64,000 nucleotides of DNA from NCBI RefSeq assembly GCF_001446935.1, contig NZ_LKKK01000011.1, positions 496,001 through 560,000 on the forward strand, given 5' to 3'. Source of the stretch: Pseudomonas sp. TTU2014-080ASC (GTDB lineage Bacteria > Pseudomonadota > Gammaproteobacteria > Pseudomonadales > Pseudomonadaceae). The first letter of the stretch is position 1, and every line of letters starts with the position of its first letter. A program made the translations under genes and the position numbers. A model generated the notes under the pieces. That model was given only the letters and a program-made list of their open reading frames with translations. It did no database searches and was not told the origin of the DNA. This document shows positions 49,680 through 58,636 of this stretch, piece after piece.

Positions 49680-50738
49680 ATGACTCAGATTTCCGAACGC
49701 GTGTTGGTTCAAGCCCATCTTGATGCCAAGCAACCCAAGCCTCTCACTCCCGAGCAGGAGGCGTTTTACCGTGCCGAGATTGCGGCTGAGCTGAAAAAAC
49801 AGAACGCCGTGCTGGTAGCCCACTATTACTGTGATCCGGTGCTTCAGGCGCTTGCCGAAGAAACTGGCGGCTGTGTGGCTGACTCGCTGGAAATGGCTCG
49901 CTTTGGCACCACTCATCCGGCGCAGACGGTTGTCGTTGCCGGGGTTAAGTTCATGGGTGAGACCGCTAAGATTCTCAATCCTGAGAAGCGCGTGTTGATG
50001 CCGACGCTGGAATCAACCTGCTCCCTGGACTTGGGCTGCCCGGTTGACGAGTTTTCTGCGTTCTGTGACCAACACCCAGAGCGGACTGTGGTGGTCTATG
50101 CAAACACCTCAGCGGCTGTTAAAGCACGTGCTGACTGGGTTGTTACTTCAAGCTGTGCAGTTGAGATTGTCGAGCATTTGCTCGACAACGGCGAAAGCAT
50201 CATCTGGGCACCTGATCAGCACTTGGGGCGTTACATCAATAACAAAACCGGTGCCGACATGCTCCTTTGGGATGGTGCTTGCATCGTTCATGAAGAGTTC
50301 AAGGCCAAACAGCTGGCCGATATGAAAGCGTTGTATCCGGAGGCGGCTATTCTGGTTCACCCAGAGTCGCCTGAGTCAGTAATCGAACTGGCGGATGCCG
50401 TGGGCTCAACCAGCCAGTTGATTGCCGCAGCGCAGCGCATGCCGAACAAAACCTTTATCGTGGCAACCGATCGCGGCATTTTCTACAAAATGCAGCAACT
50501 GTGCCCGGACAAGACGTTTGTGGAAGCGCCGACTGCTGGTAATGGTGCTGCCTGTCGCAGCTGCGCACATTGTCCGTGGATGGCCATGAACACACTGGAG
50601 CGCACGCTTACTAGTCTGCGTGACGGCAGTAACGAGATATTCGTTGATCCGGCATTGATCCCTAAGGCGATCAAGCCGCTTAAGCGCATGCTCGACTTTA
50701 CCCAGGCTGCACGCCTCAAGGTCACCGGCAACGCCTGA
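49680..50738 (+). CDS. nadA: Quinolinate synthase
   Basis: A 352-residue [4Fe-4S] enzyme of NAD synthesis. The cluster cysteines are found in [21 protein letters not shown] and the C-terminal [15 protein letters not shown]; the [20 protein letters not shown] segment near residue 44 is also family-specific. Start ATG at 49680 is close to the end of the tRNA-Lys terminator. Confidence 0.95.
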   Translation: MTQISERVLVQAHLDAKQPKPLTPEQEAFYRAEIAAELKKQNAVLVAHYYCDPVLQALAEETGGCVADSLEMARFGTTHPAQTVVVAGVKFMGETAKILNPEKRVLMPTLESTCSLDLGCPVDEFSAFCDQHPERTVVVYANTSAAVKARADWVVTSSCAVEIVEHLLDNGESIIWAPDQHLGRYINNKTGADMLLWDGACIVHEEFKAKQLADMKALYPEAAILVHPESPESVIELADAVGSTSQLIAAAQRMPNKTFIVATDRGIFYKMQQLCPDKTFVEAPTAGNGAACRSCAHCPWMAMNTLERTLTSLRDGSNEIFVDPALIPKAIKPLKRMLDFTQAARLKVTGNA

Positions 50739-50787
50739 GGGCTGGCCTAGAGCAAACGGAAGTTTTGCGTCCTGACCGCTAAAGAAG

Positions 50788-50827
50788 AATGCCGAAGTCC
50801 GTATGGAGGGTTTCGGCATTTTCTTCT
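50788..50827. terminator. Terminator between nadA and the protease gene
   Basis: AATGCCGAA pairs with TTCGGCATT over a 15-base loop and a T-rich tract follows; it lies between convergent genes. Confidence 0.75.
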
Positions 50828-52260
50828 CAGCGCATCATTTGTTCAATGATCCGCTTCTCTTCGATCAGCTCGCGCTCTCGCGCATCAATTCTTGAGGCTA
50901 ACTGGAAGTTGCTACTTGCCCGGCGTTTGGCAAAACCCAGTTGCTCAAGCGCCTGATCATAGTCTCCAACCAAGGCAAAAAACTCGCCGCGTGCTTGATG
51001 AAGGCCAATCGTGTCACCTTTTAACCCGCGCACTTCGGCCATCTGATACCAGATGTCCGGGTCTTTACTGCGGCGTTTCAAGAGTTTGTCCAGTTCGCGC
51101 TCGGCATCCTGAATCCGTCCTTGTTTGATCAGCAGATTGACCTTGGCTTGATTCAGCGGGTAATTGTTGGGGTACAGGCTTAGCAGGCGTTCAAGGCGTG
51201 TACTTGCACCGTTGAGATTGTTGCCAGCAGTTTCGATACTGACCATGGCCAGGTTGTAGCTGATGTCGTTAGGGGCCTTTTTAAGCAGCGGCTGCAGAGA
51301 TTCTTGCGCCTGGCTGTATTGGCCGCCTTTGATCTGGGCGATCGCCAAGCCGTAGCGGGCCGCATCAATTCCGGGGTTTTCATCAAGCATGCTGCGAAAA
51401 CGCTTGATAGCGACGCCGGGAGTGTCTTCGTAGATCAGTTGTACTCGGGCGCGCATCAGCTGATAGCGCAGGCTATCGGTAATGCCTTCGCCTTTAAATT
51501 GTTCGGCGCGGTTGCGGGTATCGGCGATACGCGACTCAGATACCGGGTGAGTCAGTAGGAACTCAGGCGGCATTCGGTCATAGCGGTATTGGCGCATCAG
51601 ACGTTCAAACATGCGGGGCATCGCTTTGGGGTCAAAGCCGGCTTTTTCCAGATTAACCAAGCCGATGCGGTCCGCTTCCTGTTCGTTTTGGCGCGAGAAG
51701 CGGCGTTGCTCCTGCATTGCTGCGGCCTGGGTTGATGCGATTGCGGCGATACCCGCATCGCCAGCGCCGGCAGCGGCGGCGATGATGCCGGCAAGCATGC
51801 CTGCCATCACTGGGATCTGCATCCGTTGCTGGGCCTCAAGTCCGCGGGCAAAGTGGCGTTGTGAAAGGTGAGCCAATTCATGCGCCATGACTGAGGCGTA
51901 TTCAGCCTCCGTCTGCGCGTATAAAAAAAGGCCGCCATTGACGCCAACAATGCCGCCGGGAGCGGCAAAAGCGTTGATCTGCGGACTGTTCAACAGGACG
52001 AATTCCAGGCGGCGATCCTGCAACTGGCTGGTTTCGCTCAGGCGGTAGACGCTGCTTTCAACGAAGTCTTTGAGCTGCGGATCATCAAGTTGGCTGACTT
52101 GTCCGCGGACCAAGCTAAGCCAAGCGCGCCCAAGCTGGTACTCCTGCTGGGGGGATACGATTGCCGAACTGGCATCGCCAAGTGAAGGAAGATCACTGCT
52201 GATGGCTGGAGAGGCGATCAAACAGCTGAGTGCGAGCAGGGTGGGGCGTAGAAAAGTCAT
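50827..52260 (-). CDS. BepA-like periplasmic M48 metalloprotease with TPR domain
   Basis: A 477-residue protein. Signal peptide MTFLRPTLLALSCLIASPAISS, then an M48 zinc protease domain with HELAH (His127, Glu128, His131) and the third ligand in QNEQEADRIG. The C-terminal half (about 265-470) contains TPR-like helical repeats. BepA in E. coli assembles and degrades stalled LptD and BAM substrates; this is the likely role. Length and layout match BepA/YfgC. Confidence 0.9.
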   Translation of the reverse strand: MTFLRPTLLALSCLIASPAISSDLPSLGDASSAIVSPQQEYQLGRAWLSLVRGQVSQLDDPQLKDFVESSVYRLSETSQLQDRRLEFVLLNSPQINAFAAPGGIVGVNGGLFLYAQTEAEYASVMAHELAHLSQRHFARGLEAQQRMQIPVMAGMLAGIIAAAAGAGDAGIAAIASTQAAAMQEQRRFSRQNEQEADRIGLVNLEKAGFDPKAMPRMFERLMRQYRYDRMPPEFLLTHPVSESRIADTRNRAEQFKGEGITDSLRYQLMRARVQLIYEDTPGVAIKRFRSMLDENPGIDAARYGLAIAQIKGGQYSQAQESLQPLLKKAPNDISYNLAMVSIETAGNNLNGASTRLERLLSLYPNNYPLNQAKVNLLIKQGRIQDAERELDKLLKRRSKDPDIWYQMAEVRGLKGDTIGLHQARGEFFALVGDYDQALEQLGFAKRRASSNFQLASRIDARERELIEEKRIIEQMMR

Positions 52261-52365
52261 GCACGAAGCTCGTCCTGAACAAAGGTTCTACTGTAGCTGT
52301 GTCGGGGCTCTGCTGGCCAGAGATTAGCCGTGTTAGGTATCCTAGCCGCAATCTGGAGATGTTCA

Positions 52366-52617
52366 ATGACTGATCAAAATTGGGACGCTGAAGCTTTCGA
52401 TGTCCATTTGGATGCGTGTGGGCTGAGCTGTCCGTTACCACTCTTGAAAGCAAAGTTAGAACTTAATCGCATGCCAAGTGGTGCCGTTTTGCGCGTGTTT
52501 GCAACGGATGCGGGGTCGCAGCGGGATTTTCGGGTTTTTGCTTCGCTGGCGGGGCATGAGATAGTGCGCGAAGAGATTAAGGGTGATGTCTATCACTATT
52601 GGTTGCGTAAAGCGTAA
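52366..52617 (+). CDS. TusA-family sulphur-carrier protein
   Basis: An 83-residue protein with the sulphurtransferase motif DACGLSCPLPLLKAK (active Cys near residue 22, in the CPxP motif). The ATG at 52366 follows CTGGAG, whereas the upstream TTG has no such site. TusA proteins relay persulphide sulphur to tRNA or molybdenum-cofactor pathways. Confidence 0.88.
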   Translation: MTDQNWDAEAFDVHLDACGLSCPLPLLKAKLELNRMPSGAVLRVFATDAGSQRDFRVFASLAGHEIVREEIKGDVYHYWLRKA

Positions 52618-52640
52618 GAGCAGCCGTTGCGGCTGCTCTT
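52616..52640. terminator. Terminator between tusA-like and bcp
   Basis: A 10-bp stem (AAGAGCAGCC and complement) with a 5-base loop at the tusA-like stop; the convergent bcp gene ends 8 bases further on. Confidence 0.75.
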
Positions 52641-52647
52641 GGTTGCT

Positions 52648-53121
52648 TTAGGCGCTGTGCAATGCCTGCGCGGCTTCGAGGACTTTCTCGACATGCCCGG
52701 CAACTCGAACATTGCGCCACTCCTGACGTAATACCCCGTCAGCACCGATTAGGAAGGTGCTGCGGACAATGCCCATGTATTCCTTGCCGTAGTTCTTCTT
52801 AAGCTGATAGACACCGAACTGGTCGCACAGCACGTGTTCCGGGTCGCTAATCAATTCAAACGGGAATGCTTGCTTACTTTTGAAGCTTTCGTGTTTTTTC
52901 AGGTCATCCATCGATACGCCGAAAATAACAGTGTTGGCGGCTTGGAATTCAGCATGCAAGTCGCGAAAGCTCTGTCCTTCAGTGGTGCAGCCCGGCGTAG
53001 CATCTTTCGGGTAGAAATAGATCACCACTTGCTTGCCTTTAAGCGCTGAAAGTTGAACAGCTTGGCCGCTGGTGGCCTGTGCTGTGAAATCGGCTACTGG
53101 AGTGTTGAGTTCAACAGTCAT
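52648..53121 (-). CDS. bcp: Peroxiredoxin Bcp
   Basis: A 157-residue thiol peroxidase. Peroxidatic Cys45 lies in KDATPGCTTEGQSF. No second Cys is found at position 50, where two-Cys Bcp proteins have it, so this is the TPGCTTEG one-Cys or alternative-partner variant. It removes peroxides and lipid hydroperoxides. gcvR precedes it by 9 bases on the same strand. Confidence 0.92.
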   Translation of the reverse strand: MTVELNTPVADFTAQATSGQAVQLSALKGKQVVIYFYPKDATPGCTTEGQSFRDLHAEFQAANTVIFGVSMDDLKKHESFKSKQAFPFELISDPEHVLCDQFGVYQLKKNYGKEYMGIVRSTFLIGADGVLRQEWRNVRVAGHVEKVLEAAQALHSA

Positions 53122-53130
53122 AACGCTTCC

Positions 53131-53688
53131 TTAAGGGGTTTGCGGACGCCAAGGTTCGATCAGTGCATCCAGATTCAGTGCGTCTGCAAAGTCCAGGAAT
53201 TGATCGCGCAGCCAACTGATCTGAGTACCGGCCGGCAAGGTAACGGTCAGGGTGGCGTTGAGCATGATGCCGCCAGTCTGTGGGGCGGTGTAGGTATCGC
53301 AGGTCAGGTTCTCCAGCTCGACGCGATGATCGAGGAAGAACTGACACAGCTCGTTGAGAATGTCCGGGCGATACGCCGCGCTGACATACGCAACGTACGG
53401 CAAGGCCTGTGGCCGGGTCTCGGCGGCAGTGCTGCGGACCACATTAATGGAGAAGGCATGCTTCTTGGCTAGCACGGGCAAGGTTGTTTCCAAACGTGCC
53501 AGCGCATCCCATGTGCCGGAAATCTGCAGCACCAGTGCGCTGTATTCGCCGTGGCGGCTCAGGCGCGTGCTAATGACCGCACAGCGGTTCTCATTGCTGG
53601 TACGGCACAGCACGTTGGTCAGCTCCATGGCGTTGGAGCCAAGTGCGCTGACCAGCAGAAATTGTTCGCGAACTAAAGGGGTGGACAT
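53131..53688 (-). CDS. gcvR: Glycine cleavage system regulator GcvR
   Basis: A 185-residue protein of two ACT domains (about 8-80 and 95-170): FLLVSALGSNAMELTNVLCR and PYVAYVSAAYRPDILNELCQFF start each. GcvR proteins bind GcvA to repress the glycine-cleavage operon; some are redox or glycine sensors. It forms a pair with bcp, as in other Pseudomonas. Confidence 0.88.
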   Translation of the reverse strand: MSTPLVREQFLLVSALGSNAMELTNVLCRTSNENRCAVISTRLSRHGEYSALVLQISGTWDALARLETTLPVLAKKHAFSINVVRSTAAETRPQALPYVAYVSAAYRPDILNELCQFFLDHRVELENLTCDTYTAPQTGGIMLNATLTVTLPAGTQISWLRDQFLDFADALNLDALIEPWRPQTP

Positions 53689-53904
53689 TAGGCTTTCCTA
53701 AACGGGTAAACAGCCTGCCTATATAAATGTAGCGGGCAAAGCCGGAAGGGTAGCGAAAAGCTCTGCTTAGGGGAATGCTCAGAGGGTTGAGCGGGTAATG
53801 TCTGGCCATATTCAAAGATTACCTTAGCGACCCCGGACTCTGCTTGTGCAAGGCACATGGCACCAGTACCATTACGGCTCTCTTTTTTCGGCAGGAGCGG
53901 TTGC

Positions 53905-54783
53905 ATGATTGCGGGTAGTATGGTGGCGCTGGTTACGCCCATGGATGCGCAAGGTGGTCTGGATTGGGCTGCGTTGAGCAAACTGGTGGATTTCCATCTG
54001 CAAGAAGGCACCAATGCCATTGTCGCGGTCGGTACCACAGGTGAGTCTGCAACGCTTGATGTTGCTGAACACGTTGAAGTGATCCGTCGTGTTGTTGATC
54101 AGGTTGCCGGGCGTATCCCGGTCATTGCCGGTACCGGTGGTAACTCCACCCGTGAGTCGGTTGAGCTGACTCGTGCTGCCAAAGAGGTAGGGGCCGATGC
54201 CTGCCTGTTGGTCACTCCGTATTACAACAAACCGACTCAGGAAGGCCTGTACCTGCACTTCCGCCATATCGCCGAATCGGTTGCTATTCCCCAGATTCTC
54301 TACAACGTGCCAGGCCGTACCGTGTGCGACATGCTGCCTGAAACTGTTGAGCGCTTGTCCAAAATCGACAACATCATCGGTATCAAAGAAGCCACCGGTG
54401 ATCTGCAACGCGCGCAAGACATCCTTGACCGCGTAAGCAGCGATTTCCTGCTCTACTCGGGCGATGATGCCACAGCCGTGGAACTCATGCTGCTGGGCGG
54501 TAAAGGCAACATCTCTGTCACCGCCAACGTGGTTCCGCGCGCCATGTCGGATATGTGTGCAGCTGCCATGCGTGGCGAAGCAGCCATTGCCCGTGCCATG
54601 AACGACAGTCTGATGCCGCTGCACAAAGCACTGTTCGCTGAAGCCAACCCGATTCCGGTCAAGTGGGCTATGCATGAAATGGGCTTGATCTCCGACGGTA
54701 TCCGCCTGCCACTGACCTGGCTCAGCCCGCGCTGTCACGAACCGCTGCGTCAGGCACTGCGCCAGACCGGCGCATTGGCATAA
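53905..54783 (+). CDS. dapA: 4-hydroxy-tetrahydrodipicolinate synthase
   Basis: A 292-residue TIM-barrel lyase of lysine synthesis. The ATG at 53905 follows CAGGAG and begins [14 protein letters not shown]; the longer frame is not conserved. Catalytic residues: Lys161 (Schiff base, [10 protein letters not shown]), Tyr133 in ILYNVPGRT, and the GTTGESATL substrate loop. It condenses aspartate semialdehyde with pyruvate. bamC follows, as in many gamma-proteobacteria. Confidence 0.95.
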   Translation: MIAGSMVALVTPMDAQGGLDWAALSKLVDFHLQEGTNAIVAVGTTGESATLDVAEHVEVIRRVVDQVAGRIPVIAGTGGNSTRESVELTRAAKEVGADACLLVTPYYNKPTQEGLYLHFRHIAESVAIPQILYNVPGRTVCDMLPETVERLSKIDNIIGIKEATGDLQRAQDILDRVSSDFLLYSGDDATAVELMLLGGKGNISVTANVVPRAMSDMCAAAMRGEAAIARAMNDSLMPLHKALFAEANPIPVKWAMHEMGLISDGIRLPLTWLSPRCHEPLRQALRQTGALA

Positions 54784-54800
54784 TTGAGGAACAACTACGC

Positions 54801-55919
54801 ATGAAGCGACTCACCGGACTCTCAGCGCTTGCTTTGATTATTGCCAGCACCAGTGGCTGCGGTTGGATTTACGGCGAAAATGGTTACTTCCGCGATCGTG
54901 GCAGTGACTACCTTGAAGCCCGCCAGACAGCGCCAATGCAGCTTCCGGCAAACGTAGACGCCAAACGTCTTGATCCACTGCTGCCAGTCCCTCAGCAGAT
55001 CGCAACGACCACTGAGACCGGTGAATTTGAAGTGCCTAGGCCGCAACCGTTGTCCGCATCGGGCCAGGCCAGCGAGTTCAGCCTGCAGAAAAGCGGTGAG
55101 TCACGCTGGATTGTTGCTCAGCGCGTCCCGGCCGAGGTTTGGCCCGTGGCTGTGCAGTTCTTCACTGACAACGGCTTCCGTATCGCTGAAGAGCGTGCAC
55201 AAACCGGTGAGTTTGTGACGACTTGGCAGCGCTTTGACACCCTCTCTGACACCATGTCCCGCCGCCTGAGCAGCCGCGTTTCCGGTGTTGCCCCTGATGA
55301 AGAAACCCGCGTGCGTGTTCGTATCGAGCCAGGCGTGCAGCGCAATACCAGCGAAATCTTCGTGGTCAGCGCTGAGCGTCCGGCTGGCAGCAGCGCTGAC
55401 GTAGCCTTCACCACCCGCAGCAGTAACCCAAGCTTGGATTCCGCTCTGCTGGATGAAATGCTCGTCAATCTGGCGCGCAGTGCAGAGCAGGGCGGTTCGG
55501 TATCGCTGTTGGCTGCCCGTGACTTTGATGCGCCTAATCTTGTGTCTCTTTCTGAAGACGGCACAGGCAACCCGGTGCTGAGCTTGGGCGCTGATTTTGA
55601 CCGTGCATGGTCCGGTGTTGGTCGTTCCCTGGAGATGGCCGATGTTCGTGTCGATGACATGAACCGCAGCCTGGGTATCTACTACATCAACCTGGCCGAG
55701 ACCGCCAGCAAAGCCAATGAAGAACCGGGTTTCTTCAGCAAGCTGTTTGGCAGCGAGCCTAGCAAAGAAGAAGTTGAAGCTCGCGCCGAGCGCTATCAAG
55801 TACGCCTGACACCTGTGGGTGACAGCGTGCAGGTTTCGGTTGAAAAAGACATCAACACAGTTGCTCCGGCAGACGTTGCCCGCCGTGTTCTGGACATCAT
55901 CCAGAACAACCTTGGCTAA
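54801..55919 (+). CDS. bamC: Outer-membrane assembly lipoprotein BamC (NlpB)
   Basis: A 372-residue lipoprotein of the BAM complex. The signal ends IIASTSGC (Cys20), followed by the unstructured stretch with [18 protein letters not shown], the BamD-binding segment, and two helix-grip domains (about 95-220 and 245-372). It starts 17 bases after dapA. A terminator lies 31 bases downstream. Confidence 0.92.
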   Translation: MKRLTGLSALALIIASTSGCGWIYGENGYFRDRGSDYLEARQTAPMQLPANVDAKRLDPLLPVPQQIATTTETGEFEVPRPQPLSASGQASEFSLQKSGESRWIVAQRVPAEVWPVAVQFFTDNGFRIAEERAQTGEFVTTWQRFDTLSDTMSRRLSSRVSGVAPDEETRVRVRIEPGVQRNTSEIFVVSAERPAGSSADVAFTTRSSNPSLDSALLDEMLVNLARSAEQGGSVSLLAARDFDAPNLVSLSEDGTGNPVLSLGADFDRAWSGVGRSLEMADVRVDDMNRSLGIYYINLAETASKANEEPGFFSKLFGSEPSKEEVEARAERYQVRLTPVGDSVQVSVEKDINTVAPADVARRVLDIIQNNLG

Positions 55920-55950
55920 TAGCGCCAGCTGAGCTAAACGCAAGACCAAT

Positions 55951-55980
55951 AGGCGAAACCCCAAAGGTTTCGCCTGTTTT
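55951..55980 (+). terminator. Intrinsic terminator after bamC
   Basis: A 10-bp perfect stem (AGGCGAAACC and complement) with CCAAA loop and GTTTT, between bamC and purC. Confidence 0.88.
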
Positions 55981-56005
55981 GTTTACTAGAGACGGTAATT
56001 CCGAC

Positions 56006-56875
56006 ATGAGCACAGCCACCACCCTGAGTCTGAAGAAAATCTATTCAGGCAAAGTCCGCGACCTCTACGAGATCGACGACAAACGCATGCTGATGGTCGC
56101 AACCGATCGCCTGTCGGCATTCGACGTGATCCTCAATGAACCGATCCCAGAGAAGGGCAAGATCCTGACTGCCATCTCCAACTTCTGGTTCGACAAGCTT
56201 TCTCACATCGTTCCCAACCACTTCACCGGTGACAAAGTCGAAGACATCGTCCCTGCTGCTGAATTGCCTCTGGTTGAGGAGCGCTCTGTTGTTGCCAAAC
56301 GCCTTAAACCGGTCGCTGTAGAAGCGATTGTGCGTGGCTACATCGTCGGTTCCGGCTGGAAGGAATACCAAAAGAGCGGCACCGTTTGCGGCATTCAACT
56401 GCCAGAAGGCCTCAAAGAAGCCTCCAAGCTGCCACAGCCGATTTTCACGCCTTCCACCAAGGCCGCCGTGGGTGACCACGACGAGAACATCTCCTTCGAG
56501 CAATGCGAAGCTATTATCGGTGCCGAGCTGGCTGCCAAGGTCCGCGATACTTCAATCGCCCTATACACCGCTGCGGTGGAATATGCAGCGACTCGCGGCA
56601 TCATCATCGCTGACACCAAGTTCGAATTCGGCCTGGACGAAGACGGCACCCTGACCCTGATGGACGAAGTACTGACCCCAGACTCCAGCCGCTTCTGGCC
56701 GGCAGACAGTTACGTCGAAGGTAAAAACCCGCCGAGCTTCGATAAGCAGTTCGTGCGTGACTGGCTGGAATCCACTGGTTGGAACAAAGAGCCACCGGCT
56801 CCAGCAGTACCGGCAGACGTCGCCCAGAAGACTGCTGACAAGTACCGCGAAGCGCTGACTCGCCTGACCAGTTGA
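56006..56875 (+). CDS. purC: SAICAR synthetase, long form
   Basis: A 289-residue phosphoribosylaminoimidazole-succinocarboxamide synthase. Motifs: [48 protein letters not shown] and the C-terminal [22 protein letters not shown] (read in parts) with the added tail of about 60 residues. This is the long type of beta-proteobacteria and fungi, unlike the about 237-residue enzyme usual at this bamC-purC locus in gamma-proteobacteria. The start ATG 56006 follows TAGAGACGG. Codon use looks like the host. Confidence 0.9.
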   Translation: MSTATTLSLKKIYSGKVRDLYEIDDKRMLMVATDRLSAFDVILNEPIPEKGKILTAISNFWFDKLSHIVPNHFTGDKVEDIVPAAELPLVEERSVVAKRLKPVAVEAIVRGYIVGSGWKEYQKSGTVCGIQLPEGLKEASKLPQPIFTPSTKAAVGDHDENISFEQCEAIIGAELAAKVRDTSIALYTAAVEYAATRGIIIADTKFEFGLDEDGTLTLMDEVLTPDSSRFWPADSYVEGKNPPSFDKQFVRDWLESTGWNKEPPAPAVPADVAQKTADKYREALTRLTS

Positions 56876-57048
56876 GTCAAGTTGGATCGGGTAAGAAAGG
56901 GCTTATATGGGCCCTTTCTTGCGCTTGGAATAACTGGGCTTATACGTCTTATGGGAGCGTTTTAGTCTGCAAGCATCTGAAATGTACGCAAATTTTTTAC
57001 GTTCAGGCTTCGACAAACCGACTTAAGCTGGTATGATGCGCGCCGTTC

Positions 57049-57138
57049 GGGAAGATGCCGGAGTGGTCGAACGGGACGGATTCGAAATCCGTTGTATTGG
57101 CAACAGTACCTAGGGTTCAAATCCCTATCTTCCCGCCA
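57049..57138 (+). tRNA. tRNA-Ser (anticodon CGA)
   Basis: A 90-base class II tRNA: acceptor GGGAAGA/TCTTCCC, anticodon stem ACGGA/TCCGT with loop TTCGAAA, a long variable arm, T-loop GGTTCAAATCC and encoded CCA. It marks the left edge of the accessory region. Confidence 0.97.
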
Positions 57139-57153
57139 TATTTCTACACAGTG

Positions 57154-57189
57154 AAAGCCCCGCAGAATCTAGGTTCTAGCGGGGCTTTT
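57154..57189 (+). terminator. Terminator after tRNA-Ser
   Basis: AAAGCCCCGC pairs with GCGGGGCTTT across a 15-base loop, followed by TTTGC, 15 bases after the tRNA. Confidence 0.85.
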
Positions 57190-57340
57190 GCGTATCTGGT
57201 GACTGTTTTAGGACCATTTTAGGACCAAAACAGGCGTTTCCAGTCCCTCTCTGAACGCTGCTGACTGGCCAGAATCCCATCATTTCAGAAACGGGTTCTA
57301 CCCCATTTCCACTGCCAGTTTTCGGGTTTATCCCTTTCGC
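57190..57340. other. Tandem direct repeats and non-coding junction next to tRNA-Ser
   Basis: Two copies of TTTTAGGACC, 11 bases apart start to start, lie at about 57208-57228 in a stretch without coding capacity. A junction or integrase-arm-type site from a past insertion at the tRNA would look like this. No integrase gene remains and no copy of the tRNA 3' end is found later in the window. Confidence 0.4.
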
Positions 57341-58576
57341 TTACAGCGTTTTTGCAATGGCCTTTGCAGCCAGAGCAAAGGCCTGCTCCATATCTGCGAT
57401 CACGGCATCGTCATGTGCGAAAGACAGATAAAGCCGGCCGAGTGAAGAAGGCGTAATCAAAACGCCCGCTCTACGCAGTTCCACATGCAGCGCCATGGAA
57501 AACTCTGCGTTGAAGATTTTTGCGGCTTCTGAGTAGGTGGAGCTGGTAAGAGGTGCAGGCCAGATCCCGAAAAGATTGCCATATCCCGCTGTGGAGACTG
57601 CAAGTCCGTTATCGGCAAATGACTGCACAATAGACTTCTTAAGGCGCTCGCCACGTTCAAGCAGAGCCGGATAGTCCGACTTGTCCAAGATCGCCATGGT
57701 GGCGATGACTGCAGCGCAAGCCACAGGGTTACCGCTAAAGGTGCCCGCCCTGACAACTTTTCCCGTCTCGAAGCCTTCCATGATTTCAGGGGTGGAAACG
57801 ACTGCGGAGACTGCAATACCGCCTCCCATCGATTTACCGATGGCTGCGATGTCCGGGTAGAACTCCTGTGCGTGTGAAGAGAGACCTGCGTGCAGTCTAA
57901 AGCCGGTTGCTACTTCGTCTGCAATGACCAGAGCACCGTGCTTGTGGGCGACTTGTTTGAGGTGTTCCAGATAGCCGGGAAGCGGCTGGATACATGCTGC
58001 GTTAGCCAAGAGTGGTTCGACAAGAATGGCGGCAATGTCGCTGTTCTCACTGAAGAGCTTTTCGACATCGTCAAAATCGTTGTAGCGCAGAAGGGTGATC
58101 GCGTCTTTGTTGGGGCGCTGGTCTGTGAAAAGCGCTTCCTGTGTTGCGGCATTACCGAAGGTCACATCATCGAACCAGCCATCGTAGCCGGCGGCAATTT
58201 TGGCAATGGTGGATTTACCGGTGTAAGCCTTAGCAGCACGGCAAGCAAGGTGGACCGCTTCACTGCCGGTGGTGCAAAAAATGGCTTTGGACAAATTACG
58301 TGTGTGTGCACAGAGCGCGGCTGCAGCTTGTTGCTCAAGCAGATGAGGCCAGGCTGGAGTAGGCGAAGCCTGCAGGGCTGGAATCACTGCCTCGGTAAGC
58401 TCTTCATGCGCATGGCCGATGATAAGCGTGCCAAAACCTAAAGCGGTGTCGATGTAGCGTTTGCCATTGGTATCCCAGACGTGTGCGCCTTTACCTTTCT
58501 GGATGTAAATCTTCTCGCCATCCAGAGATGGGAGTGCTCGTGCAGCGCTGGAAATATCACCGACTAAATTATTCAT
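57341..58576 (-). CDS. Class III aminotransferase, glutamate-1-semialdehyde-aminomutase-like
   Basis: A 411-residue PLP enzyme of the acetylornithine/GSA-aminotransferase class. PLP site: Asp220 in ALVIADEVATGFR and Schiff-base Lys248 in AIGKSMGGG; phosphate contacts in FCTTGSEAVHL; and the GTFSGNPVACAA loop. It is not needed for haem synthesis in its context, because it lies in an operon with a polyamine-type binding protein and a deacetylase, and a paralogue is found at 62829. The likely activity is transamination of an amine or amino acid. It is the last gene of the minus-strand operon (60-base gap from the binding-protein gene). Confidence 0.85.
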   Translation of the reverse strand: MNNLVGDISSAARALPSLDGEKIYIQKGKGAHVWDTNGKRYIDTALGFGTLIIGHAHEELTEAVIPALQASPTPAWPHLLEQQAAAALCAHTRNLSKAIFCTTGSEAVHLACRAAKAYTGKSTIAKIAAGYDGWFDDVTFGNAATQEALFTDQRPNKDAITLLRYNDFDDVEKLFSENSDIAAILVEPLLANAACIQPLPGYLEHLKQVAHKHGALVIADEVATGFRLHAGLSSHAQEFYPDIAAIGKSMGGGIAVSAVVSTPEIMEGFETGKVVRAGTFSGNPVACAAVIATMAILDKSDYPALLERGERLKKSIVQSFADNGLAVSTAGYGNLFGIWPAPLTSSTYSEAAKIFNAEFSMALHVELRRAGVLITPSSLGRLYLSFAHDDAVIADMEQAFALAAKAIAKTL

Positions 58577-58636
58577 AAAACAAAACTCTACTGCGCGCTG
58601 TTACAAGAGGGGAGAATGACGTCCCTGTCATACGAT

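Noticed and set aside
53872..54738. 288-codon minus-strand frame
   Set aside because: Antisense to dapA, whose catalytic residues are all present.
55101..55964. 287-codon minus-strand frame
   Set aside because: Antisense to bamC; no start context or domain.
57190..57340. Remnant integrase coding sequence
   Set aside because: Short frames around the TTTTAGGACC repeats were read on both strands but none gave tyrosine-recombinase motifs, so only a possible junction is reported.
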